From: Planctomycetota bacterium
GTDB taxonomy: Bacteria; Planctomycetota; UBA1135; GCA-002686595
Assembly (NCBI GenBank): GCA_020638875.1
Contig: JACKHS010000017.1
Location: 1 to 64,000, forward strand
Reading direction: 5' to 3'
DNA length: 64,000 bases
The notes under the pieces are model-generated. The model saw only the letters and a list, made by a program, of their open reading frames with translations, did not search any database and was not told where the DNA came from. How positions within the stretch are numbered: position 1 is the stretch's first letter; each line of letters begins with the position of its first letter. Of this stretch, positions 17,300-26,200 are shown one piece after another. The translations under genes and the position numbers were made by a program.

Positions 17300-18622
17300 G
17301 TGCACGAACCCTCCCTGATCCAGCGCTTCGCGTCCCGCGACGCCCGCGTCGCCGTCCTCGGCCTCGGCACGGTCGGGCTGCCGCTCGCGCGGGCGTTCTG
17401 CGACGCGGGGTTCCGCGTGCTCGGCTACGACACCGACGCGGAGCGCGTGGCGCGGCTGGCGCGCGGGGAGAACCCGCTGACGTACCTGAACCACGGCGTG
17501 CTCGAGGCGATGCTGACCGGCGGGCGCTTCGAGGCGACCGGCGACCCCGAGCGGCTGCGCGAGGCGGACGCGCTCGTGCTGTGCGTGCCGACGCCGCTCG
17601 ACGCCGCGCGCCAGCCCGACCTCTCGCACGTCGAGGCGGCGGCCGAGACGGTCGCGCGCGCGCTACGGCCCGGACAGCTCGTCGTGCTCGAGTCGACGAC
17701 GTGGCCGGGCACGACGCGCGAGGTGGTGCTGCCGCGCCTGGCGGCGCGCGGGCTCGCGCTGGGCACCGACTACTTCCTCGCCTACGCGCCCGAGCGCGAG
17801 GACCCCGGGCGCGAGGGCGTGACGACGCGCCAGATCCCGCGCCTCGTCGGCGGGCTCGACGCGGCGTCGACGCGCGTCGCGCTGGCGCTCTACGCCGCGG
17901 CGCTCGACGACGTGCGCGCCGTGAGCTCGGTCGAGGTGGCCGAGGCCGCGAAGCTCTTCGAGAACACCTTCCGCGCCGTGAACATCGCGCTGGTGAACGA
18001 GCTCAAGCTCGTGCTCGATCGGCTCGGCGTCGACGTGTGGGAGGTGGTCGAGGCGGCCGCGACCAAGCCCTTCGGCTTCATGAAGTTCACGCCCGGCCCC
18101 GGCATGGGCGGCCACTGCATCCCGGTCGACCCCTTCTACCTCGCGTGGGCCGCGCGCCGCGCCGGCGTCGACACGCGCTTCGTCGAGCTGGCGGGCGAGA
18201 TCAACCGGCGCATGCCCGAGTACGTGGTCGAGCGCGCGCTCGCGGCGCTGGCCGAGCGCGGCGTCACGCCGCCGCACGCGCGCGTGCTCGTGATGGGCCT
18301 CGCGTACAAGGCGAACGTCGACTCGCTGCACGAGGCGCCGGCGATCCGCATGCTCGAGCTTCTGCACGCCGCGGGCGCGCGCTGCCGCTACGCCGACCCG
18401 TGGGTGCCGCGCGCGCCGGAGGCGTGCGAGCCCTGGCTCGAGGAGCCCGAGGCGCTCGCGCTCGACGTCGAGACCCTGGCGGGCTTCGACGCGGTCGTGC
18501 TCGCCACCGACCACGCGGCGTTCGACTACGCGCTCGTGGCCGAGCACGCGCGCCTGGTCGTCGACACGCGCAACGCGTTCGCGCACCTGCTCGCGGGCGA
18601 TTCGCGGTACGTGCGGGCGTAG
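17300..18622 (+). CDS. Nucleotide-sugar dehydrogenase (WbpA/WecC-like UDP-sugar 6-dehydrogenase)
   Basis: 440 residues, the usual length for the UDP-glucose/GDP-mannose dehydrogenase family. The N-terminal Rossmann motif is VLGLGTVGLPLA, followed by CVPTPLD, ESTTWPGTT and the YAPEREDPGR segment typical of the UDP-HexNAc branch. The catalytic Cys sits in GGHCIPVDPFYL near residue 272, and the C-terminal UDP-binding domain has GLAYKANVDS. These enzymes oxidise C6 of UDP-sugars to uronic acids in two NAD-dependent steps and supply surface polysaccharide synthesis. No glycosyltransferase is adjacent, although GNAT-type genes lie 3 kb downstream. The GTG start is preceded by GGGGAAG about 25 bases upstream, so the start is not certain. 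Confidence 0.9.
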   Translation: MHEPSLIQRFASRDARVAVLGLGTVGLPLARAFCDAGFRVLGYDTDAERVARLARGENPLTYLNHGVLEAMLTGGRFEATGDPERLREADALVLCVPTPLDAARQPDLSHVEAAAETVARALRPGQLVVLESTTWPGTTREVVLPRLAARGLALGTDYFLAYAPEREDPGREGVTTRQIPRLVGGLDAASTRVALALYAAALDDVRAVSSVEVAEAAKLFENTFRAVNIALVNELKLVLDRLGVDVWEVVEAAATKPFGFMKFTPGPGMGGHCIPVDPFYLAWAARRAGVDTRFVELAGEINRRMPEYVVERALAALAERGVTPPHARVLVMGLAYKANVDSLHEAPAIRMLELLHAAGARCRYADPWVPRAPEACEPWLEEPEALALDVETLAGFDAVVLATDHAAFDYALVAEHARLVVDTRNAFAHLLAGDSRYVRA

Positions 18623-18672
18623 GGGCCGAGCGTGCGGCGGCCGTGAAGGTGCGGCGAGGTGGACGTCCCCTG

Positions 18673-19000
18673 GCGATGGCTTTCTAACCACAGAGGACAC
18701 AGAGGATCCACAGAGGGCCACAGAGCCGCTAGCGCTGGCCACCACGGCGGCTCGCGGATGGCAAGGGTTCGGCGGCGAGCGAGCGGCCGACGAGGACGAG
18801 TTCGAGAGAGGATCCAGGATCTCACCACCCGCCGCGGCCGGCCCGAAGGGCCGGCCACGGCGGGTGGTTCGTCTGCTTCAGTGTCGTCGGTCCATCGCAG
18901 GCTCCGAGTCGTTGCGCGGCCGCGAGCAGGAGTCGCAGCGCTAGCGGCTCTGTGGCCCTCTGTGGATCCTCTGTGTCCTCTGTGGTTAGAAGCCATCGCC
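18673..19000. repeat. Long inverted-repeat element D (CACAGAGG family)
   Basis: Left arm begins GCGATGGCTTTCTAACCACA and passes through GAGGACACAGAGGATCCACA to GCCGCTAGCGCTG; the right arm is its complement, ending AGAAGCCATCGC. The core contains a near-perfect hairpin, ACCACCCGCCGCGGCCGGCC-CGAA-GGGCCGGCC-A-CGGCGGGTGGT (18828-18871). Its arms match elements A and C, but most of the core differs. It lies 50 bases past the dehydrogenase stop. Bases 18623-19163 contain only this element and the selD upstream region. Confidence 0.8.
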
Positions 19001-19163
19001 CGAAGAGCTTCACCTCGCTGCACCGAAGCACCGCTCCGAACCGTCCCTCCCGAGTCACGGGCGCCGCGTCTCCGCATCTGGCCGCACCGTCCCACCCCGC
19101 CCGCTTGTGCGCACCAGCGGCCGCCCGTACAACTCTGCCTCCGCGGCGACGCCGCGCATACAG

Positions 19164-20231
19164 ATGAACGATCACCCCGAGAAGAAGCTCACCGACTTCG
19201 CAGACTGCGCCGGCTGAGCGGCCAAGATGCCCCAAGGGCAACTCGCGCAGGTGCTGCGCGAGGTCTTGAAGCCGCGCGACGCGCGTTTGCTCGTAGGACC
19301 GGAGACCATCGACGACGCGGGCGTCGTGGTCCTCGGCCGGGGAGAAGGTCTGCCCGCGGGCGTCGAGCTGCACCTCGTGCAGACCGTCGACTACTTCCCG
19401 CCCGTCGTCGACGACCCGTACCTCTACGGCGCCATCGCCGCCGCGAACTCCATGTCGGACGTCTACGCCATGGGCGGGCGCGTGTTCAGCGTGCTCAACC
19501 TGGCGGGCTTCCCGAAGGACTTCCCGCAGGACTGGATGGCCGAGATCTTCCGCGGCGGATTCGACAAGGTCGCCGAGGCCGGCGCGATTGTCGCCGGCGG
19601 CCACACCGTGCAGTCGCCCGAGGCGCAGTTCGGCTTCGCGGTGACGGGGCTCGTCGAGCGCGCGCGCCTCACCTCCAACGCCGGCGCGAAGGTCGGCGAC
19701 CGGCTGTACCTCACGAAGAGCCTCGGCATGGGCACGCTCACGACGTGCGCCATGCGCGGCAAGCTCGACCTCGCCGGGCTGCTGCCCGCGGCGCACCAGA
19801 TGGCGACGCTCAACGCGGCCGCCGCCGAGGCGATGGGGGCGGCCGGCGCGCACGCGTGCACGGACATCACCGGCTTCGGCCTCGCCGGTCACGCGCACAA
19901 CATCGGCGCGGCGAGCGGCGTCTGCCTGAAGCTCGACCTCGCGGCGGTGCCCGTGTTCCCCGGCGCCTACGAGCTCGCCGCCGCGGGCGGCACGTCGGGC
20001 GCGTCCAAGCGCGGACGCGCGGGCCTGGCCGCGACGGTGCGCCTCGCCGCGGACGTGGACGCCACGCGCGTGGCGATCGCGTTCGACGCGGAGACCTCCG
20101 GCGGCCTCCTGATCGTCGTCGCGCCCGAGCGCGCCGCGGCGCTGGAGCGCGAGCTCGTCGCGCGCGAGCAGCTCGTCGCGCCCGTCGGCGAGGTCGTCGC
20201 GCTCGACGGCGCGTTCGTCGAGCTCGCCTGA
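19164..20231 (+). CDS. selD: Selenide, water dikinase, itself a selenoprotein (in-frame TGA = Sec18)
   Basis: SelD makes selenophosphate from selenide and ATP. Read from the ATG at 19164, the first residues are MNDHPEKKLTDFADCAG, then TGA (19215-19217), then AAKMPQGQLAQVL. The TGA falls exactly where SelD has its catalytic Cys/Sec, three residues before the essential Lys (here Lys21). Starting at the later ATG (19227) would delete both residues. The rest is a full SelD: LVQTVDYFPPVVDDPYLYG, ANSMSDVYAMGG, VAGGHTVQ, ACTDITGFGLAGHA and ETSGGLLI. Length is 355 residues including Sec. A hairpin follows the TGA, and selA and selC are nearby. The stop lies 1 base before the next ATG. Confidence 0.93.
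19215..19250 (+). promoter_or_regulatory. Putative bacterial SECIS hairpin of selD
   Basis: A perfect 5-bp stem, TGCCC-CAA-GGGCA (19228-19240), begins 11 bases after the UGA; GCG (19218-19220) can pair with CGC near 19244-19246 to extend the base. Bacterial SECIS elements lie directly 3' of the UGA at about this distance and recruit SelB. The match is to position and shape; the loop is small. Confidence 0.5.
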
Positions 20232-20232
20232 G

Positions 20233-21702
20233 ATGGACGGCGCCGCGAGCCCGCGCGCGGAGGACGCGCCGCGCGAGCTCCGCGCCGAGGGGCCGCCCTG
20301 GATCCTGGGCGAGCGCGGCGCGCCGCACGCCGCGCCCGAGAACACGCTGGCGAGCTTCCGCGCCGCGCTCGACGCCGACCTCGACGGGCTGTGCTACGAC
20401 CTGCGCGCGTGCGCCGGCGGCGACCCGGTGGTGATCGCCGACGCGCGCCTCGAGCGCACGACCGACGGTGCGGGCCTCGTGCGCGAGCACGGCCTGCCCG
20501 AGCTCTTCGGCCTCGACGCCGGCGGCTGGTTCGCGAAGCGCTTCGCCGGCGCGGGCGTGCCGCACCTCGACGAGGTGCTCGACCTCGAGGGGCGCGGCGA
20601 CGTGCGCCACCTCGTGCGCGTGCGCGACGAGGCGCTCGTGCCCGAGCTCGCCGGCGCGGGGCGCTGGCCGCGGCGCGTGCCGCCGTGCTTCCTCTCGCGG
20701 CGTCGCGAGGTGGTGACGGCGCTGGCCGACGCGGGGCTCGCCTGCGGGCTCGTCGTCGCGACGGCCGACGAGGACACGCGCGCCTGGGTGCGCGACGCGC
20801 GCGTCGAGGTCGTCGCCACGGAGACGCCCCGCGGCTGGCTCAGCGAGGCCGGCGCGCGCGAGTGGGGCGCGGAGCGCTGGGCGCTGGGCGTGGACGAGGC
20901 CGAGGACCTGTTCGCGCTGATGCACCGCGGCGTCACCGGGCTCTCGACGCGCGAGCCGCGCCGCGCGCTGGCCGTGCGGGCGCTGCGCGCGCACGCGCCG
21001 CGGCTCGAGCGCTATCCGCTGGAGGTGCCGGCGCTGCTCGTCGACGCGAGCCACGACCCGCAGGGCGGCGGCGAGTGGAGCGGACACTGGGAGCCGCACG
21101 CCGTCGTCACCAACCCCTTCGATCACGGCGTGCGCGTGGCGCTCGACCTGTTCGTGCGCCGCGGCGCGTTCGACGTCGAGGGCCTGCCGCGGCGCTTCGA
21201 CCTCGGCCCCGGCGAGGCGCAGCGCGTCGCGTTCCGCCTGCGCGGCGGCTCGTGGAGCCCGGGCGGCGACCCGGTGCTCGCCGCGCTCTTCGCGTGGGAC
21301 GACGGCTCCCTGCTCGTCGACGCGACGCTGCGCCGCGAGCGCCGCGCGGTGGCGGGCGGGCTCACGCAACGCCTCGAGATGCTGCGCGAGAGCCCCGGCG
21401 CGCCGGCCGCGACCATGACGCTGCAGCGCCGCGGCCGCGAGCTCGTCGTGCGCGTCGAGAACCCCGGCGGTCTGGTCGGCGCGCGCGCGGTCGTGCACCT
21501 CGACGGCCAGGTCGCGACCGGCGCGCGCGCGCTGCGGCTGCGGTTGCCCGCGGGTTTCGACGACCTCGCGCGCGGCGTGGCGTTCTCGTGCGGCTTCGTC
21601 GGTCACGCGTCGGACGGCGGGCCGGAGCTGCTGCGCCGCTGGGCCGGCGGCTTGCCGCGCGAGGGCGATCACGGCGCCCCCGGCCGGCTCCTGGCTCGGT
21701 AG
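20233..21702 (+). CDS. GDPD-like protein with degenerate active site plus C-terminal domain
   Basis: 489 residues. The first 250 follow the glycerophosphodiester phosphodiesterase barrel: GERGAPHAAPENTLASF, DLDGLCYDLRA, VVIADARLERTTDGAG and GVPHLDEVLDL. Catalytic positions are altered: the first His of the HRG motif is Glu, the 'ELD' pair reads CYD, and the HD motif reads AD. Only PENT and one Asp remain. Hydrolysis of glycerophosphodiesters is therefore doubtful. The C-terminal half (from about residue 260) is beta-rich with NPFDHGVRVALDLFVRRG and no known motif. It starts 1 base after the selD stop and so is probably co-transcribed; it ends just before the selC promoter. Confidence 0.65.
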   Translation: MDGAASPRAEDAPRELRAEGPPWILGERGAPHAAPENTLASFRAALDADLDGLCYDLRACAGGDPVVIADARLERTTDGAGLVREHGLPELFGLDAGGWFAKRFAGAGVPHLDEVLDLEGRGDVRHLVRVRDEALVPELAGAGRWPRRVPPCFLSRRREVVTALADAGLACGLVVATADEDTRAWVRDARVEVVATETPRGWLSEAGAREWGAERWALGVDEAEDLFALMHRGVTGLSTREPRRALAVRALRAHAPRLERYPLEVPALLVDASHDPQGGGEWSGHWEPHAVVTNPFDHGVRVALDLFVRRGAFDVEGLPRRFDLGPGEAQRVAFRLRGGSWSPGGDPVLAALFAWDDGSLLVDATLRRERRAVAGGLTQRLEMLRESPGAPAATMTLQRRGRELVVRVENPGGLVGARAVVHLDGQVATGARALRLRLPAGFDDLARGVAFSCGFVGHASDGGPELLRRWAGGLPREGDHGAPGRLLAR

Positions 21703-21725
21703 CAGACATTCGCGTCCCGCTGCGC

Positions 21726-21731
21726 TACCCT
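21726..21731 (+). promoter_or_regulatory. Putative -10 box of selC (TACCCT)
   Basis: GCTACCCT lies 13 bases before the first base of the selenocysteine tRNA, the normal spacing for a tRNA promoter with a short 5' leader. The same GCTACCCT string occurs at 26132-26139, before the secreted-protein gene at 26261. No convincing -35 box is seen. Confidence 0.35.
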
Positions 21732-21744
21732 CGCGGGCCACGAC

Positions 21745-21842
21745 GGGAGTGGATCCGTGCTGGTGTGCGGCCCGGTCTTCAAAGCCGGTGGGGCTTCGTG
21801 AACAGCGGGGCCGGTGGGTTCGATTCCCATGCACTCCCGCCA
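21745..21842 (+). tRNA. selC: Selenocysteine tRNA, anticodon UCA
   Basis: 98 bases including an encoded CCA. Acceptor arm: GGGAGTGG pairs with GCACTCCC (seven Watson-Crick pairs, innermost pair G-G), discriminator G, then CCA. The D arm has the long 6-bp stem and 4-base loop typical of tRNA(Sec): CCGTGC-TGGT-GTGCGG. The anticodon arm is CCGGT-CTTCAAA-GCCGG with anticodon TCA at 21779-21781. A long variable arm of about 24 bases follows, then the T arm GTGGG-TTCGATT-CCCAT. Length, UCA anticodon, long D stem and long variable arm together identify SelC. Confidence 0.96.
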
Positions 21843-21861
21843 CCACCTCCCCGGGCGCGGC

Positions 21862-22838
21862 GTGATCGACAGCCTCCACTTGCGCGAGTACGAGCCCGGC
21901 GACGAGGTCGCCATCGTGCGCGGTCTGGAGCGCGCCTTCGCGCCCGTGGACGCGGGCTTCCGCGCGCCGAGCCTCGCGCAGTGGCGCTGGCGCTGGCTCG
22001 CCAACCCCGCCGGCGCGCGCGTGACGCTGGCCGTCGACGACGCGGGCGAGGTGCGCGCGCAGTACGCGGCGCAGGGGCGCGAGGTGCTCGTGGGCGGCGC
22101 GCGCGTTCCGGCGAGCCACGCGGCGGACTCCTTCGTCGACCCGGGGCTGCGCGCGCTCGGCCGGCGCGGGCTGTTCGTGCGCACGGGCGAGCGCTTCGCG
22201 GCGACCTTCGGCGGCGACGCGGACGGACGCGACCGCTGGATGTACGGCTGGCCGGCGCCGGCGGCGGCGCGCATCGGCGCGCGCGCGCTCGGGTACCGCG
22301 GCGTGCGCGCGGACGCGCTGCTCGTGCGCGCGGCGGACGCGCCGGCGCCCGAGGTCGCGCCGGCCGTGCGCGCGCACGCGGTCGGCGCGGAGTACGACGC
22401 GCTCTGCGCCGAGCGCGCCGGCGCGTACGCGGCGCTCGGCGTGCGCGACGCGGCGTGGTTGCGCTGGCGCTTCCTCGACGCGCCCGCGGCGAGTACGCGC
22501 TGCTCGAGGCGCGCGTCGACGGCGCGCTCGCGGGCTACGCGGTCGGGCGCGCGCGCTGCGGCTCTTCGATCGCGAGCGCTGGGTGCTCGTCGACTGGCTC
22601 GCGCGGCCGCGCGGCGCGCGCGGCGCTGGTGGCCGGCGCCGTGGCGGCGGCGCAGGGGCGCGCGCTCGCGCTGCTCCTGCCGCCGTGGTGCGACGACTTC
22701 GCCGCGCTGCAGGAGCTCGGCTTCCGCGTCGAGCCCGCGCCGCTGTGGCTGGTGGGGCGCAGCTACGACCGGCGCCTGCCGCACGCGACCTGGCGCGCGG
22801 GGTGGTACTACACCCTGGCCGACGGAGACCTCGCGTGA
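21862..22838 (+). CDS. GNAT-type acetyltransferase-like protein, frameshifted (first of tandem pair)
   Basis: The GTG at 21862 opens LHLREYEPGDEVAIVRGLER, typical of GNAT proteins of polysaccharide loci. APSLAQWRWRWLANP, a MYGWP motif and RDAAWLRWRF follow. One-base shifts are needed near 22488 (to EYALLEARVDGALAGYAVG), near 22555 (to LFDRERWVLVDWLARP) and near 22615 (to AALVAGAVAAAQGRALALLL). The ending is GWYYTLADGDLA. All three junctions lie in alternating GC tracts and coding character is kept throughout, which favours indel errors over decay. GNAT enzymes transfer acyl groups from CoA; the acceptor is unknown. It begins 19 bases after selC and its stop overlaps the next gene as GTGA. Confidence 0.7.
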
Positions 22839-23820
22839 GCGCCTACGAGCTGCGCGCGCTCGTCGCGGCGGACCTGCCCTCGCTGGCGCGCTGTCACGCG
22901 CGCGCGTTCGGCGCGGGCGCGCTCGACGCCGCTGCGCTGCGCTGGTCGAGCCTCGCCGCGCCCGGCGGCGCGCGCGCTTCGTCGCGCTGCACGACGGCGA
23001 GGTCGCCGCGGCCTACCTCGGCCGCGCGACGTCGACCTGGTTCGCGGGCGAGCGGCGCGCGTTCGTGCAGTCGGTCGACTCGATGGTCGACCCCGCGCAC
23101 CGCGCGGGGCTGAAGCGGCCCGGGCTCTTCGTCGAGCTGGCGCGCGCGTACTTCGCGCACTACGGCGCCGCGGGCGGCGACGCGGTGCACTACGGCTGGC
23201 CGGTGGAGGAGGCCTGGCGCCTGGGCGAGCGCTTCCTCGACTACGCGCTGCTGCGCGAGGAGCTCGTGCTCGTGCGCGAGCTCGGCGGCGACGACGACGC
23301 GGGCGACGCGGCCCCCGTCGTCGGCGCGCTCGACGTCGACGCGCTCGAGCCCGACCTCGCCTGGCTGTGGGACCGCTGCGCGCCGCGCTGGGGCGCCGCG
23401 ACGCTGCGCGACGCCGCGTGGGCGCGCTGGCGCTTCGCCGAGCACCCGACGACGCGCTACCGCCTGCGCGGCGCGCGCGACGCGGCCGGCGTGCTGCGCG
23501 GCTTCGCGGCGCTGCGCGCGAGCGCGTGGAGCTGGCCGGGTGCGCACGCGCTCGTCGACTGGCTCGTGCCCGACGAGGAGCCCGACGTCTTCGACGCGCT
23601 CGAGCGCGACGCGCGCGCGCTGGCCCGTGCGGCCGGCGCCGCGCGGCTCGTGACGCTGGTGCCGCCGTGGAGCGGCGCCTTCGCGCGCTTCCAGGCGCTG
23701 GGCTGGCGCGTGCGGCTCGCGCCGTACCGCTGCGCGGCGCGCAGCTTCGACCGGCGCTGCGACCTCGCGTGGTTGCGCGCGCACTGGTGGACCACCCTGG
23801 CCGACTCCGACCTGGCATGA
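22835..23820 (+). CDS. GNAT-type acetyltransferase-like protein, frameshifted (second of tandem pair)
   Basis: Start GTG overlaps the previous stop. ELRALVAADLPSLARCHARA opens a GNAT fold. A one-base shift near 22975, in a GGCGCGCGCGC tract, leads to FVALHDGEVAAAYLGRATS. Shared features with the upstream gene include the YGWP motif (VHYGWPVEEAWRLGERF), RDAAWARWRF and the same type of ending, WWTTLADSDLA. The two genes are therefore paralogues from tandem duplication. The stop overlaps the ATG of the beta-helix gene (ATGA), so the three form one operon. Acetylation of a carbohydrate or peptide is plausible from family and context, but unproven. Confidence 0.7.
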
Positions 23821-25976
23821 ACGCGCTCCTCTGCTCCCTCGTGCTCGCCTGCGGCGCCGCCGCGGACGAGCTGCCCCTCGTCGAGCTCACCGCGGACGAC
23901 ACCGTGCTGACGGCGTCCGCGCGCGTGCGCGTCGCGCCCGGCCTCGTGCTCGTCGACGACGAGGGCGACGGCGTCGTCCAGGTCGGCGCGGACGGCGTGC
24001 GGCTCGTGTTCGAGCCGGGCAGCGTGCTGCGCGGCGCGCCGGCGGGCGCGGCGCCCGACACGTTCGCGGGCGTGGGCGTGCGCGTCGAAGGTCATCGCGA
24101 CGTGCACGTCGAAGGGCTGGTCGTGCAGGGCTACAAGGTCGGCGTGCTCGCCACGGGCGCCGACGGGCTGGTCGTGCGCGCCGCCGACGTCAGCGACAAC
24201 TTCGCGCAGCGCCTGCGCTCGACGCCCGAGCGTTGCGACGACGGCGCCGACTGGCTCGCGTGCCACGACAACGACGCGGCCGAGTGGCGCACGCGCTACG
24301 GCGCGGGGATCGCGATCGAGCGCAGCCGCGGCGTCGTCGTGCGCGACTGCGTGGCGCGGCGCACGCAGAACGGTCTCCTGCTCGACCGCGTGAGCGAGGC
24401 GCAGGTCTACGACAACGACCTGAGCTTCCTGTCGGGCTGGGGCCTGGGCCTGTGGCGCAGCTCGGACAACGTCGTCGCGCGCAACGCCTTCGACTTCTGC
24501 GTGCGCGGCTACAGCCACGGGGTCTACAACCGCGGGCAGGACTCGGCCGGCGTGCTCGTGTTCGAGCAGTGCTCGCGCAACGTCTTCGCCTACAACTCGG
24601 CCACGCACGGCGGCGACGGCGTGTTCGGCTTCGCCGGCAGCGAGGCGCTGGGCCAGCGCCCGAACCTGCCCGCGGACTTCGACTGCACGCGCCGCGGGAA
24701 CGACGACAACGTCTTCCTGGGGAACGACTTCTCGTACGCCGCCGCGCACGGGCTCGAGATGACCTTCAGCTTCGGCAACGTGGTCGAGGGCAACCGCTTC
24801 GTCGAGAACGCGATCTGCGGCATCTGGGGCGGCTACTCGCGCGGCATGCTCGTGCGCGACAACGACTTCGTCGCCAACGGCGAGGCCGGCTACGGGCTCG
24901 AGCGCGGGGGCGTCAACATCGAGCACTCGGTGGAGAACTGGATCGTCGGCAACCGCTTCGAGCGCAACGCGTGCGGCGTGCACCTGTGGTGGGACGAGGA
25001 CGCCGGGTTGCTGGAGACGCCCTGGGCGCAGGCGAACAGCACGGCGTGCGAGGACAACGTCGTGGCCGGGAACCGCTTCGTCGGCGATGCGGTGGCGCTC
25101 GAGCTGCGCGCGTGCCGGCCGGTCGTCGTGCGCGACAACGTCTACGACCGCGTCGACGTCGAGGTCGAGGCGCCCGAGCGCGGGGTCGTCGCGGGCGCGC
25201 TGCCCGCGTTGCCGGCGCCGCTCGGCGCGCTCGAGCTGCCGGGCCGCAAGCAGCCGGTCGGCGCGCGCGCGCGCCTCGCCGGACGCGCGAACATCGTGAT
25301 GGGGGAGTGGGCGCCGTGGGACCACGCGTCGCCCTTCCTGCAGCGCAGCGCGCGCGCGCCGGGCCGCGACGAGTGGACGCTGCACGCGTTCCCCGACGAC
25401 GCCGAGGTGCGCCTCGTGGGCGAGGGCGTCACGCTCGAGCACCTGCCCGGCGAGCCGCGGCGTATCGCCGTCGCGCTGAAAGGGCGCGGCTTCGCGCCGT
25501 ACGTGCTGCGCGTCGGCGACCAGGAGCGCCGCGGCGTGCTGCAGCGCCTCGATTGGGAGGTGGCCTGCTTCGCGACGCCCTTCGATCCGCGCGAGGACGA
25601 GGCCGCGTTCCGCGCCGCGGCGGCCGACGCCGAGCCGCAGGTGCTCGCCGAGCTCGCGCTCGACTACGCGATGGGCGGGCCGCGCGACCTCGGCCTCGAC
25701 GTCGCCGACGACGTGGGGCGCGAGCACTTCGGCACCAGCGCGCGCGCGCGCGTCGCGCTGGCACCGGGGCGCTACGCGCTCACGGTGACGAGCGACGACG
25801 GCGTGCGCGTGTGGGTCGGCGAGCGCCTGCTCGTCGACGACTGGAGCTGGCACGCGCCGCGCACCGAGACGCGCGAGTTCGACGTCGAGGAGGCCGGCGA
25901 GGTCGAGCTCGCCGTGGAGCACTTCGAGCTCGACGGCTACGCGGTGCTGCGCCTCGCGCTCGAGCCGCTGCCGTAG
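23817..25976 (+). CDS. Secreted right-handed parallel beta-helix protein with C-terminal PA14-like domain
   Basis: 719 residues. It begins with a short signal peptide (MNALLCSLVLACGAAA). Residues 30-460 show the repeating 'GV.V..S.G.VV.DN....N..GI.L....' pattern of right-handed beta-helices (NosD/pectin-lyase-like folds), for example SDNVVARNAFDFC, GNVVEGNRFVENAICGIWGG, SVENWIVGNRFERNACG and ACEDNVVAGNRFVG. The last 110 residues (GRYALTVTSDDGVRVWVGE, then LLVDDWSWH) resemble a PA14-type beta-sandwich, which commonly binds carbohydrate. A polysaccharide lyase, epimerase or glycan-binding role is plausible. It is translationally coupled to two GNAT-type genes, which also suggests glycan modification. 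Confidence 0.75.
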   Translation: MNALLCSLVLACGAAADELPLVELTADDTVLTASARVRVAPGLVLVDDEGDGVVQVGADGVRLVFEPGSVLRGAPAGAAPDTFAGVGVRVEGHRDVHVEGLVVQGYKVGVLATGADGLVVRAADVSDNFAQRLRSTPERCDDGADWLACHDNDAAEWRTRYGAGIAIERSRGVVVRDCVARRTQNGLLLDRVSEAQVYDNDLSFLSGWGLGLWRSSDNVVARNAFDFCVRGYSHGVYNRGQDSAGVLVFEQCSRNVFAYNSATHGGDGVFGFAGSEALGQRPNLPADFDCTRRGNDDNVFLGNDFSYAAAHGLEMTFSFGNVVEGNRFVENAICGIWGGYSRGMLVRDNDFVANGEAGYGLERGGVNIEHSVENWIVGNRFERNACGVHLWWDEDAGLLETPWAQANSTACEDNVVAGNRFVGDAVALELRACRPVVVRDNVYDRVDVEVEAPERGVVAGALPALPAPLGALELPGRKQPVGARARLAGRANIVMGEWAPWDHASPFLQRSARAPGRDEWTLHAFPDDAEVRLVGEGVTLEHLPGEPRRIAVALKGRGFAPYVLRVGDQERRGVLQRLDWEVACFATPFDPREDEAAFRAAAADAEPQVLAELALDYAMGGPRDLGLDVADDVGREHFGTSARARVALAPGRYALTVTSDDGVRVWVGERLLVDDWSWHAPRTETREFDVEEAGEVELAVEHFELDGYAVLRLALEPLP

Positions 25977-26029
25977 GCGCTCGTCCTCGACGGGCGCGTG
26001 GCCGCGACGGGCTCGAACGCGCGCGCGTC

Positions 26030-26053
26030 GATCGCCCCGGAACGCGGGCGATC
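26030..26053. terminator. Hairpin after beta-helix gene
   Basis: GATCGCCC-cggaacgc-GGGCGATC is a perfect 8-bp stem 54 bases past the stop. It has no T-run; it may terminate or protect the operon transcript. The rest of 25977-26260 holds a GCTACCCT box and the hairpins listed next. Confidence 0.4.
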
Positions 26054-26200
26054 CCCTCGCGGGCCGCGACCGCGCGCGCCCCGCCGGCGGATCTCTTACG
26101 CGGGCGCTCGGTAGCGGGGCGCGCCGGCCTTGCTACCCTCGGGGACGACTCCCGGCGACCGCCTCCGTGATCCAAGCGGTGGTCGGTCGGGTGATGCTCC

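Noticed and set aside
19227..20231. selD starting at the ATG 19227
   Set aside because: That start omits the catalytic Cys/Sec and Lys; the upstream frame with TGA restores a normal SelD N-terminus.
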